Positions 1 through 7,533 of a stretch of DNA of 32,805 nt are shown piece after piece. Under the pieces are notes generated by a model that ran no database searches, had not been told where the DNA came from, and saw only the letters and a program-made list of their open reading frames with translations. Every line of letters starts with the position of its first letter. The stretch's first letter is position 1. Source of the stretch: an uncultured Desulfobacterales bacterium (GTDB taxonomy: Bacteria; Desulfobacterota; Desulfobacteria; Desulfobacterales; JAHEIW01); contig CAMYLV010000033.1 in assembly GCA_947259495.1 (NCBI GenBank), positions 1-32,805 of the forward strand, in the 5' to 3' direction. The translations under genes were made by a program, and so were the position numbers.

Positions 1-36
1 AAGGTAATGAACCTTGACCGCTTCGACCTCGCCTGA
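1..36 (+). CDS. possible 3' end of a gene cut by the window edge
   Basis: Frame 1 reads eleven codons (KVMNLDRFDLA) and then a TGA stop at 34-36. The other two plus-strand frames stop within the first 15 bases. A strong rho-independent terminator follows at 168-207 on the same strand, which fits a gene ending just upstream. The fragment is too short to recognise and may be chance. Confidence 0.2.
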   Translation, partial: KVMNLDRFDLA

Positions 37-167
37 TCGTAGCATAAACGTCTTCGAGGGCTTCTGAAGCGTATTCTGAACTGCAAATCGGATGATCAGG
101 AAGCGATAACCGCCACGAACTGACGGATGTTTTGAACGCTCACGGAGGCTATTAGCAACATATGAGC

Positions 168-207
168 GCGGCGTTTCAATACAATCTGAAACGCCGCCTT
201 TTCTTTA
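168..207 (+). terminator. rho-independent terminator
   Basis: A perfect 11-bp stem pairs 168-178 (GCGGCGTTTCA) with 187-197 (TGAAACGCCGC) around an 8-base loop. It is followed directly by a T-rich tract (CTTTTCTTTA) on the plus strand. It probably ends a transcript that starts left of the window. Confidence 0.75.
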
Positions 208-706
208 GGTCCTTACAGTCTGCCGGTCACAGAATCGGAGCCAAAAATACATAAGTGCCTCAAGGGTGACACCTTCCGCGTTGCTCCAGGCGCACCTTAG
301 GCGAGCGTCCAAGGATTATTATCCTATGCACAACTTCCAAAATTATTGATTGTGTCAACAATAGCGGCAGCAACTTCTAGCTATACTGATGAAATACCAC
401 AATCAAAGTAACTTGCCGAACCCAAAACCACATGTCCCTACTCCAACATCCCCCCATTTATACCGATTTTCATAATAATGTTCCGAGTCATCGACCACCC
501 GCAGAGCGGTTGGCTTGGATTTTTCCGCCATCAACGAAAAAATCAAAGGCACGGTCGTGCCTTAATCGGTGCGGGTGTAACCGGGTGCAAAGCACCCGGT
601 TAAAAACACCCAATTACGGAATTACGGCATAGTTGGTTGTAGGAAAAACGTTGGAATACCGGAACGTTTTTTTGACAACCCCTATAATGGGTGTGGCCCA
701 TCGGGT
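208..706. other. gene-free stretch with a hairpin and a repeat
   Basis: I see no convincing gene here. The one open frame of any length (432-632, plus) has no ribosome site and no protein-like composition. The stretch holds a perfect 10-bp hairpin at 579-601 (AACCGGGTGC, loop AAA, GCACCCGGTT) with no T-run in the following sequence. Next to it is copy A of the 86-bp repeat at 602-687. Confidence 0.5.
602..687 (+). repeat. 86-bp dispersed repeat, copy A
   Basis: The 86 bases match the reverse complement of 11565-11650 with 6 mismatches by eye and no gap (about 93 percent). The copy contains a nested hairpin: GGTTGT and ACAACC as outer arms, AAAAACGTT and AACGTTTTT as inner arms. The matched ends (AAAAACACCC and CTATAA) are sharp, and the flanks of the two copies are unrelated, so this is a discrete element. 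No protein is encoded. Confidence 0.85.
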
Positions 707-1000
707 TTATTTAAAACCACCGTTGCCCGCGTTTTCACTCATACACTGCCAGTAATACGGCCAATTTTTTTTATCGGTGCAATCACCGATAAAACCGCCG
801 AAGCGACCCAATTCGTAATCTTGGGTTATGATATAACCGTGGGGAGATTTAACCGGTTTGGCGGGACCAGAGGCGTTTGACGTGTTTTCGGGCACTGCCT
901 TATTTGCGGTATCTGGTGCGGTTTGAGAATTATCGGGTGGTAAGCTCGCAGCACACGCCAACAAATTGATCATCACAATAAAAGTTACTAACGCTTTCAT
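707..1000 (-). CDS. small predicted lipoprotein, function unknown
   Basis: The 97-residue protein begins MKALVTF and has a short hydrophobic signal with a lipobox (LLAC, Cys16), so it is probably lipidated and exported. A low-complexity linker rich in Pro, Ala, Ser and Asn (about residues 20-52) follows, then a small C-terminal part with two cysteines (GDCTDKK and WQCMSEN) that could form a disulfide. I chose the start at 1000 because GGGAGA lies 5 bases upstream; an in-frame ATG 15 bases earlier has no such site. It is monocistronic. Copy A of the 86-bp repeat lies just beyond its stop and its hairpin may act as terminator. I do not recognise the family. Confidence 0.7.
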   Translation of the reverse strand: MKALVTFIVMINLLACAASLPPDNSQTAPDTANKAVPENTSNASGPAKPVKSPHGYIITQDYELGRFGGFIGDCTDKKNWPYYWQCMSENAGNGGFK

Positions 1001-1226
1001 AAATATCTCCCGCAAAAATTTTAGACACTCTCACCAAAACTAACGCAAGTTCATTTATTGTAAAGCAAAATTTACCGGTAACCACTTGCCGCTTTTTATT
1101 GCGGTATTATTTTCAAACAGTTTAGGATTTTTGGCAGAACTATCCTCAACTCGAATAATCAAGTATTTAGTGTTTGGCAATTCATTGGAATCTAATCTAA
1201 ACACAAAACACGAACCAACCAAACAC

Positions 1227-1266
1227 AGAAAAGGTTTCGGGATCGAAAACCTTTTCTTAAAGGAGG
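1227..1266 (+). promoter_or_regulatory. leader hairpin abutting a strong ribosome site
   Basis: A perfect 11-bp stem (AGAAAAGGTTT at 1227-1237, AAACCTTTTCT at 1247-1257) with a 9-base loop lies one base ahead of AAAGGAGG at 1259-1266, which serves the gene at 1274. A hairpin this close to the ribosome site could influence translation or mRNA stability. No trigger or alternative fold could be identified, so the role is inference. Confidence 0.5.
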
Positions 1267-1273
1267 AAGCGAT

Positions 1274-1468
1274 ATGATTAAAGTCAAAACGTTTGCAAGT
1301 CCTTTAAAAATTTTTCATGCCAGAAAAGAGCTCGAAGAACTTGACGCTCTCGTAAACAAATTCATCGAAGAAAAGAAAGTGCAGAGAATAATTTCCGTCA
1401 GTGATGCTCCCACCACCGATGACACCGGAGCGACGATGGGGTTGATTCGCGTCCTTGCTTATGAATAG
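1274..1468 (+). CDS. small conserved-looking protein, function unknown
   Basis: The gene encodes a 64-residue soluble protein with no signal or membrane segment. Residues about 16-36 are charged and helical (ARKELEELDALVNKFIEEKK). The C-terminal half (VQRIISVSDAPTTDDTGATM) looks like a beta strand and a turn, ending IRVLAYE. The start is secured by AAAGGAGG 7 bases upstream. I do not recognise a family and give no function. It lies opposite the 3' part of a probably broken gene on the other strand. Confidence 0.65.
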   Translation: MIKVKTFASPLKIFHARKELEELDALVNKFIEEKKVQRIISVSDAPTTDDTGATMGLIRVLAYE

Positions 1469-1489
1469 ATGGACTCTATTTGGGCTTGG

Positions 1490-1663
1490 GCGATCTGGGC
1501 CGCCTAAAAGTTTTTTCGAATTTTTCGCGCCTTTTATTGGATACTGTGTTTGAGCATCCACCACCCGGCCGTTGATCACACATTTCGGCATGCCGGTCGC
1601 CAGAAACAGGCCCCAAAAGATAAACATTGAGATCAGCTTGGCTCTGATCGATTTGGCTTTCAT
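1490..1663 (-). pseudogene. truncated lipoprotein-like gene
   Basis: The reading begins MKAKSIRAKLISMFIFWGLF, a typical export signal, and continues CVINGRVVDAQTQYPIKGA, which resembles the start of carboxypeptidase-regulatory-like beta-sandwich domains (G-x-V-V-D-x-x-T-x-x-P-I-x-G-A). A purine-rich GGGGGGG lies a few bases upstream of the ATG at 1663. After about residue 45 the protein-like character ends and the frame runs on through unrelated sequence opposite the small gene at 1274. I read this as the 5' remnant of a deleted gene; the exact break is uncertain. Confidence 0.4.
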
Positions 1664-1712
1664 AATTCCCCCCCAGGCCTTCGGAATTAAATACCGCTGT
1701 AATTCAGTCCTC

Positions 1713-1769
1713 CCGGTGCTGATTGCCGGTCCGGTGCAGCCCCGCCCGCAAACGGGCAGGGCTGACTGA
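1713..1769. repeat. GC-rich stem-loop
   Basis: Short outer arms TTCAGTC and GACTGAA enclose an inner stem AGCCCcGCCCG / CGGGCaGGGCT with loop CAAA and one mismatch. No T-run follows on either strand, so it is not a clear terminator. It looks like another intergenic palindrome of the type common in this window. Confidence 0.45.
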
Positions 1770-1801
1770 ACCTTAATGGTTGCAATCCCCCCAAATGCCG
1801 T

Positions 1802-1828
1802 TGTTACAATTTGTTACAAACTGTTACA
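1802..1828 (+). promoter_or_regulatory. three TGTTACA direct repeats at 10-bp spacing
   Basis: TGTTACA occurs at 1802-1808, 1812-1818 and 1822-1828, so the three copies lie on the same face of the helix. OmpR/PhoB-family regulators usually bind such phased direct repeats. The site is about 100 bp upstream of the Spy/CpxP-like gene, and an OmpR-family regulator is encoded downstream at 2714. It is probably that regulator's operator; the match is to site architecture, not to a proven consensus. Confidence 0.55.
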
Positions 1829-1931
1829 CCGCTGAAAAGCATTCTGGCTTAATCTGAATTATGTTTTTACCATCGATAATTTCTTTTTCTTTCCCAATTC
1901 TTATATGTTGTTTTACAAAAAAGGAGGAATC

Positions 1932-2372
1932 ATGGTAAAAAAAGGTTTAACAATCTCATTAATCTGTGTTTTTATTTCAGCTGCTCTGGTTTTCACCGGA
2001 TGTCGCTCTCATTCCGCGCACGGTAAAGCGGAGTTTATGGTGGATTACATTGCCGAGACGCTCGATCTGAACGACCCCCAACGAGCACAACTTGATGATA
2101 TCAAAGAAGAATTTCTGGCTAAAGCCAAAGAAATGCATGCTAAAAAAGCGGCCATGCATGCGGAGTTGATGGCCGAGCTGCGTAAGGAAGAAATTGATCA
2201 GCAGCGGATGAAAGAACTCATCGCTCAGAAGCAAGAACAGATGGCTGAAATAATGGATCTGGCGGTGGTCCGTCTGGCTGATTTTCACCGCACCCTGACA
2301 CCGGATCAAAAAGAAAAGCTGGTGGCCAAGCTGGAATGGTTTCATGAGAAGCATAAGCATCGGTGGGAATAA
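1932..2372 (+). CDS. Spy/CpxP/ZraP-like periplasmic stress lipoprotein
   Basis: The 146-residue protein has a signal peptide ending in a lipobox (VFTGC, about Cys24), so it is likely anchored in the envelope. The rest is highly helical and charged, with LDLNDPQRAQLDDIK near residue 45 and HRTLTPDQKEKL near residue 125; the second carries the LTxxQ motif of the Spy/CpxP family. Members bind misfolded proteins or metals in the periplasm and often feed back on a partner sensor kinase. I chose the ATG at 1932 because AAGGAGG lies just upstream and the signal peptide begins there. The paired regulator and kinase lie downstream, and phased TGTTACA repeats upstream suggest control by that pair. Confidence 0.75.
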   Translation: MVKKGLTISLICVFISAALVFTGCRSHSAHGKAEFMVDYIAETLDLNDPQRAQLDDIKEEFLAKAKEMHAKKAAMHAELMAELRKEEIDQQRMKELIAQKQEQMAEIMDLAVVRLADFHRTLTPDQKEKLVAKLEWFHEKHKHRWE

Positions 2373-2376
2373 AAGC

Positions 2377-2653
2377 CATCTCAAAAATGCATCTAACCCG
2401 CCTGCGGCGGACAGGCGCCCAAGGGCTGTGTTATCCAGGATAAATGGATTACACATCTATTTTTATGAAGATTAAGGTGTGCATCAAACCGATTCAAAAT
2501 GCTCGAATACTATCGTGTATGCTCCTCTTTTGAATCGGTTTTCGCCTTTTGAGCACCTTTACATTAATTAAGATCTGATGCGAAATCCCGCCTATAGCGG
2601 GGGCCCTTGGGCGCCTGTCCGCCGCAGGCGGGTTACCTACTATTTTTGAGACG
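2377..2653. repeat. 277-bp palindromic MITE-like element
   Basis: Two perfect 31-bp inverted arms (2395-2425 and 2604-2634, GC-rich, containing GCGGCGGACAGGCG in the left arm) are framed by outer arms CATCTCAAAAAT (2377-2388) and ATTTTTGAGACG (2642-2653, 11 of 12 paired). Inside is a further inverted pair, AAACCGATTCAAAA and TTTTGAATCGGTTT, around 2487-2542. No protein is encoded. The whole space between the Spy-like gene and the response regulator (2373-2713) is essentially this element, consistent with a non-autonomous mobile element or intergenic palindrome family. Confidence 0.75.
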
Positions 2654-2713
2654 ACTTTAAATAACTATTAGTAGGTCTAGAATTAAAGTCTAAACTCTAA
2701 AATCCAAAATTGT

Positions 2714-3394
2714 ATGGCTTCGACGATCCTGATTATTGATGATGACACCAAACTGAATCAGCTGCTCAAAGATTTTTTAAAAGATTTTGGTTATGCGGTC
2801 ATCACGGCAACCCGACCGACCCAAGGGCTAAAAAAGCTGAAGCGGGATTCGCCGGATCTGGTAATTCTGGACATCATGCTGCCGGAGATGGACGGTTTCG
2901 AAGTCTGTAGAGCGATTCGCCAGACCAGCACCATTCCGATTATCATGCTTACGGCCAGGGGAGAAATTACGGATAAGGTGGTTGGGCTGGAGCTCGGGGC
3001 CGATGATTATTTGGCAAAGCCCTTTGAACCCCGTGAACTGGTGGCCCGGATTCAATCTGTTTTACGCCGCGCACATCAACTCAGCGACAATCAGACTCTG
3101 ACATTTGAGCGGCTGACCATCGATCTGGATAAACGCATTGCCCTGCTGGATGGTAATCCCGTTGACCTGACAACCAATGAGTTTACTGCTCTGACATTGC
3201 TGGCCAGGAATGCCGGGAAAGTGTTGAATCGCGACCAGATTCTGCAGGAACTGCGAGGTATGGACTGTGATGCCTTCAATCGCTCGGTTGACATCGCTGT
3301 CAGTCGCCTGCGTCAAAAGCTTAACGACAATCCCAAGTCTCCTGAGTTTATTAAGACGGTTTGGGGAAGTGGATACGTATTTATTGCCAATTGA
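2714..3394 (+). CDS. OmpR/PhoB-family response regulator (CpxR/RstA-like)
   Basis: The 226-residue regulator has a receiver domain (about 1-118) with the acidic pair in IDDD (residues 9-11), the phospho-acceptor Asp in VILDIMLP (Asp53) and the conserved Lys in LAKPFEP (about 102). A winged-helix DNA-binding domain (about 128-224) shows LTTNEFTALTLLARNAG and the GSGYVF end. It should be phosphorylated by the kinase encoded 61 bp downstream and act on promoters with direct repeats, possibly the TGTTACA array upstream of the Spy-like gene. No good ribosome site precedes the ATG. The 277-bp palindromic element separates it from the Spy-like gene. Confidence 0.9.
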   Translation: MASTILIIDDDTKLNQLLKDFLKDFGYAVITATRPTQGLKKLKRDSPDLVILDIMLPEMDGFEVCRAIRQTSTIPIIMLTARGEITDKVVGLELGADDYLAKPFEPRELVARIQSVLRRAHQLSDNQTLTFERLTIDLDKRIALLDGNPVDLTTNEFTALTLLARNAGKVLNRDQILQELRGMDCDAFNRSVDIAVSRLRQKLNDNPKSPEFIKTVWGSGYVFIAN

Positions 3395-3455
3395 ATAATG
3401 AAAAGTGAATATTAACGGAATTCTGCCAATTTAAAATCAGGTTTTTCAATCACAC

Positions 3456-4766
3456 ATGCCAACGCAACGGTTTAAAAAAATCTTCCGCTCGGTTTTCACC
3501 AAGCTTCTGGTGGTGATTATCCTCGCCGGTATTTGTATCAACCTGGTGGTGGGTGGATTTTTCATACACCTTCGCAACCAGTTCATCGGCCCATTTCATC
3601 AAAACGTAGTCCAATACCTCAATTATCTGATTGCCGATGTAGGCAACCCCCCAAACCTGGACCGCGCCCGAGAAATTGCCCGTGAGTCTTTTTTGGACGT
3701 TCGTTACGAAAGTCCGAATCTTCGCTGGACGACATCAGATGAGCTGCCAACAGAAATCAGGGGCCGCTTTCGCAGCTTGCGCCAAAATCCCGACGTTCGT
3801 TATGGGAGACACAGGGGACGGCATATCATCGAAGTCACGGCAGAGGAGGGCCGTTTTATCTTTGGCCCGTCTCGCAATTTACCAGTTGATAGCGCCCGCC
3901 ACCGGCTGTTTGTGATCATGCTGCTCCTGTTAACCCTGATTTTGGCAGGGGCCTTTTTTGTGATTCGTCATATTTTAAGACCTGTTAAATGGCTCAACGA
4001 CGGTGTAAAGGAAGTCGGTCGTGGGAATTTAAAACACCGGGTGCCGTTGAAAAAGTCGGATGAACTGCGGGATCTGGCAGCTGCATTTAATGACATGACC
4101 GATCGCATCCGGGACATGCTGCACACCAAAGAGCAGTTACTTTATGATGTTAGCCATGAGCTGCGGACCCCGCTTACGCGCATGAAAGTGGCGCTTGAAT
4201 TTTTGGCAGACAGCCAGGCCAAACAAAGCCTTCAAAGTGACATTGAAGAAATGGAGAAAATGGTCAGCGAGATTCTGGAAACAGCGCGCCGCCAGCATAA
4301 ATATGAAAATTTAAAAAAACAGCCCACCAACCTGGTTGATCTTATCAAACAGACAACGGCCGCCTTTGAAAACCAGCCGCCGGGCATTGAAATTGTTGAT
4401 CTTCCTTCTGAAATTGAGGTCGATATAGACCCCGAGCAGATCAAGACCGTATTTGAAAATGTGCTTAACAATGCGATTAAATATTCACAACCCGATAGTG
4501 CACCCATTCAAATATCTGCTAAATACGAGGAATCCTATGTCGTCGTGCAGATTAGGGATTTTGGAATGGGTATTCCTGCAGAGGAACGAGCGCATATTTT
4601 CGAGCCGTTTTATCGGGTGGACAAGTCCCGCGCCAAAGATACCGGGGGCTACGGATTGGGCTTGAGTTTGTGTAAGACGATTATGGAAGCCCATGACGGT
4701 AAAATAGAAGTGCAAAGCCGGCCGCAAGAGGGAACCACCGTGTCTCTATTCTTTCCTTTAATCTAA
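3456..4766 (+). CDS. membrane sensor histidine kinase (CpxA-like)
   Basis: The 436-residue kinase has a membrane helix at about 13-35, a periplasmic sensor of about 110 residues, a second helix at about 150-170, HAMP (about 171-225), a HisKA domain with the phospho-accepting His234 in DVSHELRTPL, and an ATPase domain with the N box NVLNNAIKYS and the G boxes DFGMGIP and GGYGLGLSL. It should autophosphorylate and signal to the adjacent regulator. The size of the periplasmic domain and the Spy-like partner suggest envelope-stress sensing. Its stop overlaps the left end of a 90-bp palindromic element. Confidence 0.9.
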   Translation: MPTQRFKKIFRSVFTKLLVVIILAGICINLVVGGFFIHLRNQFIGPFHQNVVQYLNYLIADVGNPPNLDRAREIARESFLDVRYESPNLRWTTSDELPTEIRGRFRSLRQNPDVRYGRHRGRHIIEVTAEEGRFIFGPSRNLPVDSARHRLFVIMLLLLTLILAGAFFVIRHILRPVKWLNDGVKEVGRGNLKHRVPLKKSDELRDLAAAFNDMTDRIRDMLHTKEQLLYDVSHELRTPLTRMKVALEFLADSQAKQSLQSDIEEMEKMVSEILETARRQHKYENLKKQPTNLVDLIKQTTAAFENQPPGIEIVDLPSEIEVDIDPEQIKTVFENVLNNAIKYSQPDSAPIQISAKYEESYVVVQIRDFGMGIPAEERAHIFEPFYRVDKSRAKDTGGYGLGLSLCKTIMEAHDGKIEVQSRPQEGTTVSLFFPLI

Positions 4767-4855
4767 AGTGAGCGTTTCAAATTAAAAATATGGGGTCATT
4801 TTTAACTTTAAGGAATTCTAATCTTTTTAATATTTTTTATTTGAAACGCTCACTT
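4766..4855. repeat. 90-bp element with 26-bp terminal inverted repeats
   Basis: The arms 4766-4791 and 4830-4855 pair with one mismatch; the outermost 17 bases (AAGTGAGCGTTTCAAAT) are perfect. The AT-rich core is 38 bp. The transcript would fold into one long hairpin with a T-rich 3' arm but no terminal T-run. It overlaps the end of the kinase gene and probably works as a transcript end or is a MITE remnant. Confidence 0.7.
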
Positions 4856-4892
4856 CAGGTAGGAGCTTACGATCTGTTGATCGATCTGGGAA

Positions 4893-5507
4893 ATGACAAT
4901 GACGAAACATCCTGCAACCAAACCGACAGGTGCCGGCAAAAGCAGCTTTGGGCTGATTGACACGGTAGCCTTTTTTCAAGAGCTCGGTTTAAAAAAAGGC
5001 ATCACTTTTTTGGATGTGGCCTGCGGTCGGGGTGCCTATTCACTTGCAATAGCCGATATCATCGGCCAGGACGGTCAGGTGTATGCGGTTGATCTATGGG
5101 AAGAGGGAATTGGTGTCTTAAGAGAAGAAGCCGCTTCAAAAGGGATCCAGAATATGACGACCTATGTCAGTGATGTGGCACAGCACATACCGGCCGAAGA
5201 TGACAGTGTGGATGTTTGCTTGATGGCAACGGTGCTGCATGATCTTGTGGCAGATAAAGTTGAGCGGCAAGTGATGAAGGAAATTGTAAGGGTCATTAAA
5301 CCCCATGGGGTTCTGGCCATTGTTGAGTTTTTTAAAAAGGAGGGACCGCCGGGGCCTCCGAAACCGGTGAGGCTATCACCGGAAGAAGTTGACCAAATGG
5401 TATCGGCCTATGGCTTCCAACAAAAACGGTATACGGAAATCGGGCCCGACAATTATTTGCAAATTTTCACCGCTGCCAGAATCCCCTTTTCTTTCTCGAG
5501 CACATGA
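4893..5507 (+). CDS. class I SAM-dependent methyltransferase, substrate unknown
   Basis: The 204-residue protein has a Rossmann fold. Motif I is FLDVACGRGAYSLA (about 48-61), followed by an acidic residue at the second strand (VYAVDLW) and by VSDVAQHIPAEDDSVDVCL at strand 4. The later VEFFKKEGPPGPPKPVRLSP segment is typical of small ubiquinone/arsenite-type methyltransferases, but nothing shows the substrate. There is no arsenic, quinone or tRNA gene beside it. The start is the ATG at 4893; another in-frame ATG lies at 4899. Its 3' end overlaps the convergent cyclodeaminase gene by 55 bp, and its last dozen residues may be an unneeded extension. Confidence 0.75.
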   Translation: MTMTKHPATKPTGAGKSSFGLIDTVAFFQELGLKKGITFLDVACGRGAYSLAIADIIGQDGQVYAVDLWEEGIGVLREEAASKGIQNMTTYVSDVAQHIPAEDDSVDVCLMATVLHDLVADKVERQVMKEIVRVIKPHGVLAIVEFFKKEGPPGPPKPVRLSPEEVDQMVSAYGFQQKRYTEIGPDNYLQIFTAARIPFSFSST

Positions 5508-6076
5508 CGCTCAAGTTTCTTGATTTCCCGGGTTAGTTCAGCCACAAATACCGTATCTTTAATGGCGCTTAAATTTATCTTTACATTGTATGCTGCTGCA
5601 AGGGCTGCCGTTCGTGCAGCCAGAACGCCAACTAAACCATCGGTAACGGCATTTTGATTTCCGGCCGTAATTGCCCGAAAAGCCAGGTCCATTATTTTTA
5701 ATGCATCCCGGGCAACGCTCAGCGGAACCGTTGCCGCGGTTTTGAATGCTTGCTGAATGGTTCTGGAGCGCTGTTTTTTTTCTTCGCCTGTTTTTTTCGG
5801 CAGCTTAAAGGCCGCCAGCACTTCCTGGTACGCCTGCGCATCATTGTCGATATCGTTCTGCAGCTTCTTTCTCAGATCCGCGGCGGTTTGCGCAATTTTT
5901 TGCATTTCATCCTCAACGGCCTGAAATTCTTTGCGGCCGATGGTTAAATTGGCCACCATTTCTGTCAGGCTGGCTGCTAGGGCGGCATTGAGAGCAGCCG
6001 TGCAGCCGCCCCCGGGCAAGGGTTCCGCCGAAGCCGTCTGTTCTAAAAATTCGATTATAGTCAAATTTTTTAGCAA
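5453..6076 (-). CDS. fchA: formimidoyl-tetrahydrofolate cyclodeaminase
   Basis: This enzyme converts 5-formimino-THF to 5,10-methenyl-THF and ammonia, the last step that saves the histidine one-carbon unit. The 207-residue, all-helical protein matches the cyclodeaminase family: EPLPGGGCTAALNAALAASL near the N terminus, then DIDNDAQAY at about 76-84 and a C-terminal helical bundle. The start is TTG at 6076 with GGAGG nine bases upstream; it overlaps the hutI stop by 7 bp, so translation is probably coupled. It is the last gene of the minus-strand hut operon, immediately after hutI, and FtcD from the same operon supplies its substrate. Confidence 0.9.
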   Translation of the reverse strand: MLKNLTIIEFLEQTASAEPLPGGGCTAALNAALAASLTEMVANLTIGRKEFQAVEDEMQKIAQTAADLRKKLQNDIDNDAQAYQEVLAAFKLPKKTGEEKKQRSRTIQQAFKTAATVPLSVARDALKIMDLAFRAITAGNQNAVTDGLVGVLAARTAALAAAYNVKINLSAIKDTVFVAELTREIKKLERHVLEKEKGILAAVKICK

Positions 6077-7359
6077 TGGATGATACCTCCATTTTCTTTA
6101 TCATAAACCAGGTTGCCCTGTTTGATCACTTTTTCAACGGTGCTGATGCCCAGATGGTAAGGAATATAGGTGTAGGACGGAAATTCCAAAACAACCAGGT
6201 CGCCCGTTTTGCCGGCATCGATACTGCCGATTTGATCCGCCCGGTCGAGGGCGGCCGCGCCGTTTATGGTCAGGGCACTGATGGCTTCTTCGGTGGAAAT
6301 GTTCATATAAAGTGTTGCCAGCGCAAATACCAGCGGAATGGATTCCGTAAAACAGCTTCCCGGGTTAAAATCGGTGGCCAGCGCCACGGCACAATTTGAA
6401 TCCATCATTTTGCGACCGTTGGCATACGGTTCTTTCAGGCTAAAAGCGGTGGCCGGCAAAAGGGTTGCCACGACACCGGCCGCTGCCATGTCTTTAATGC
6501 CCTGGTCGGAGGCCTGCAGCAAATGATCCGCCGAGACTGCCCCGAGCTCCGCTGCCAGTTCCGCCCCACCCAGTTGCACGATTTCATCCGCATGCATTTT
6601 TAACTTCAGTCCCAGGTCCTTTGCACTGGAAAGCAGACGGCGGGATTGTTCAATCGAAAAGACGTTTTTTTCACAGAATATATCGCAGAATTCCGCCAGT
6701 TGTTGATCGGTTACCCGGGGCAGGACGTCTTTGGCCATGAAATCGATGAAGGCATCTTGCTTGCCTTTATATTCTTCCGGAACTGCATGGGCGCCCAAAA
6801 AGGTCGGCACCACATCCAGGTAGTGAATTTGATCCAGGCGGGCCATCACTTCAAGCTGTTTGATTTCGGTCTCCTGGTCCAGGCCGTACCCGCTTTTGCC
6901 CTCCACGGTGGTTACGCCAAACGACAGCATGGAGTTCAGTCGCTGGATGCCGGATTGCAGCAATTCTTCGGCCGAGGCCTGCCGGGTGGCCTCTACTGTG
7001 TTAACAATGCCGCCGCCACGCTGCATGATTTGCATATAACTGTCGCCGCGCAAACGCCATGCAAACTCTTCGGCCCGGTAGCCGCCGAATACCAGATGGG
7101 TGTGCGAATCGACAAAACCCGGCAGCACGGCTTTGCCGCGGGCATCGATCATATCAAAATCGGATTGATCCGCGCCGGCCTTTTTAAACCGCTTCTCAAT
7201 ATCCTCGCTTTGGCCGGTGGCCTCAATGACCCCATTTTTTATCAACACAGCCCCATCATAGATGATTTTCAGATCGACCATCTCCCGGCCCTGTTTGGCC
7301 GCAAACCCGCTGCAGGTCACCAGCTCAGCAGCATTTTTTATTATCAGGTTTCCATTCAT
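6070..7359 (-). CDS. hutI: imidazolonepropionase
   Basis: HutI opens the imidazolone ring of 4-imidazolone-5-propionate to N-formimino-glutamate. The 429-residue protein is an amidohydrolase TIM barrel with the metal ligands His86 and His88 (DSHTHLVFGG), His256 (MHADE), a later His in VSADHL and the catalytic Asp330 (ATDFNPGS). The substrate-binding segment KSGYGLD is at about 155-161. Length is normal for the family. AAAGGA lies before the ATG. A 137-bp palindrome separates it from ftcD upstream, and its stop overlaps fchA. Confidence 0.95.
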   Translation of the reverse strand: MNGNLIIKNAAELVTCSGFAAKQGREMVDLKIIYDGAVLIKNGVIEATGQSEDIEKRFKKAGADQSDFDMIDARGKAVLPGFVDSHTHLVFGGYRAEEFAWRLRGDSYMQIMQRGGGIVNTVEATRQASAEELLQSGIQRLNSMLSFGVTTVEGKSGYGLDQETEIKQLEVMARLDQIHYLDVVPTFLGAHAVPEEYKGKQDAFIDFMAKDVLPRVTDQQLAEFCDIFCEKNVFSIEQSRRLLSSAKDLGLKLKMHADEIVQLGGAELAAELGAVSADHLLQASDQGIKDMAAAGVVATLLPATAFSLKEPYANGRKMMDSNCAVALATDFNPGSCFTESIPLVFALATLYMNISTEEAISALTINGAAALDRADQIGSIDAGKTGDLVVLEFPSYTYIPYHLGISTVEKVIKQGNLVYDKENGGIIHC

Positions 7360-7396
7360 CTTTTTCCTTTAACAACACGGTTTTTGGGATATTTAA

Positions 7397-7533
7397 AGCG
7401 TTTGAAAAATGCTCAGTTTTGTTCAAGTCAAGGAAGTCAAAGATTTTTACCGGAGGCATACTTGTAGTATGTCGAGGATTAAAATCTTTTTCTGACACAG
7501 AAATTGGGCAAAAGGGGGCGTTTTTCAAATGCT
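7397..7533. repeat. 137-bp imperfect palindrome inside the hut operon
   Basis: The ends AGCGTTTGAAAAA (7397) and TTTTTCAAATGCT (ending 7533) pair with one mismatch. Further in are AAAGATTTT and AAAATCTTT, and at the centre CATAC-TTGTA-GTATG. The element fills almost the whole spacer between ftcD and hutI and ends exactly at the ftcD stop codon. It codes for nothing visible and would form a long hairpin in the operon mRNA. Confidence 0.7.

Noticed and set aside
432-632. 66-codon open frame in the left gene-free stretch
   Set aside because: No ribosome site, no protein-like composition, and it runs through the hairpin at 579-601 into the 86-bp repeat.
1086-1277. 63-codon open frame upstream of the small gene
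   Set aside because: It reads through the leader hairpin and the ribosome site of the next gene, and its start has no ribosome site.
6646-7467. 273-codon plus-strand frame opposite hutI
   Set aside because: It is the antisense shadow of hutI, which has full family motifs; the frame shows no domain of its own.
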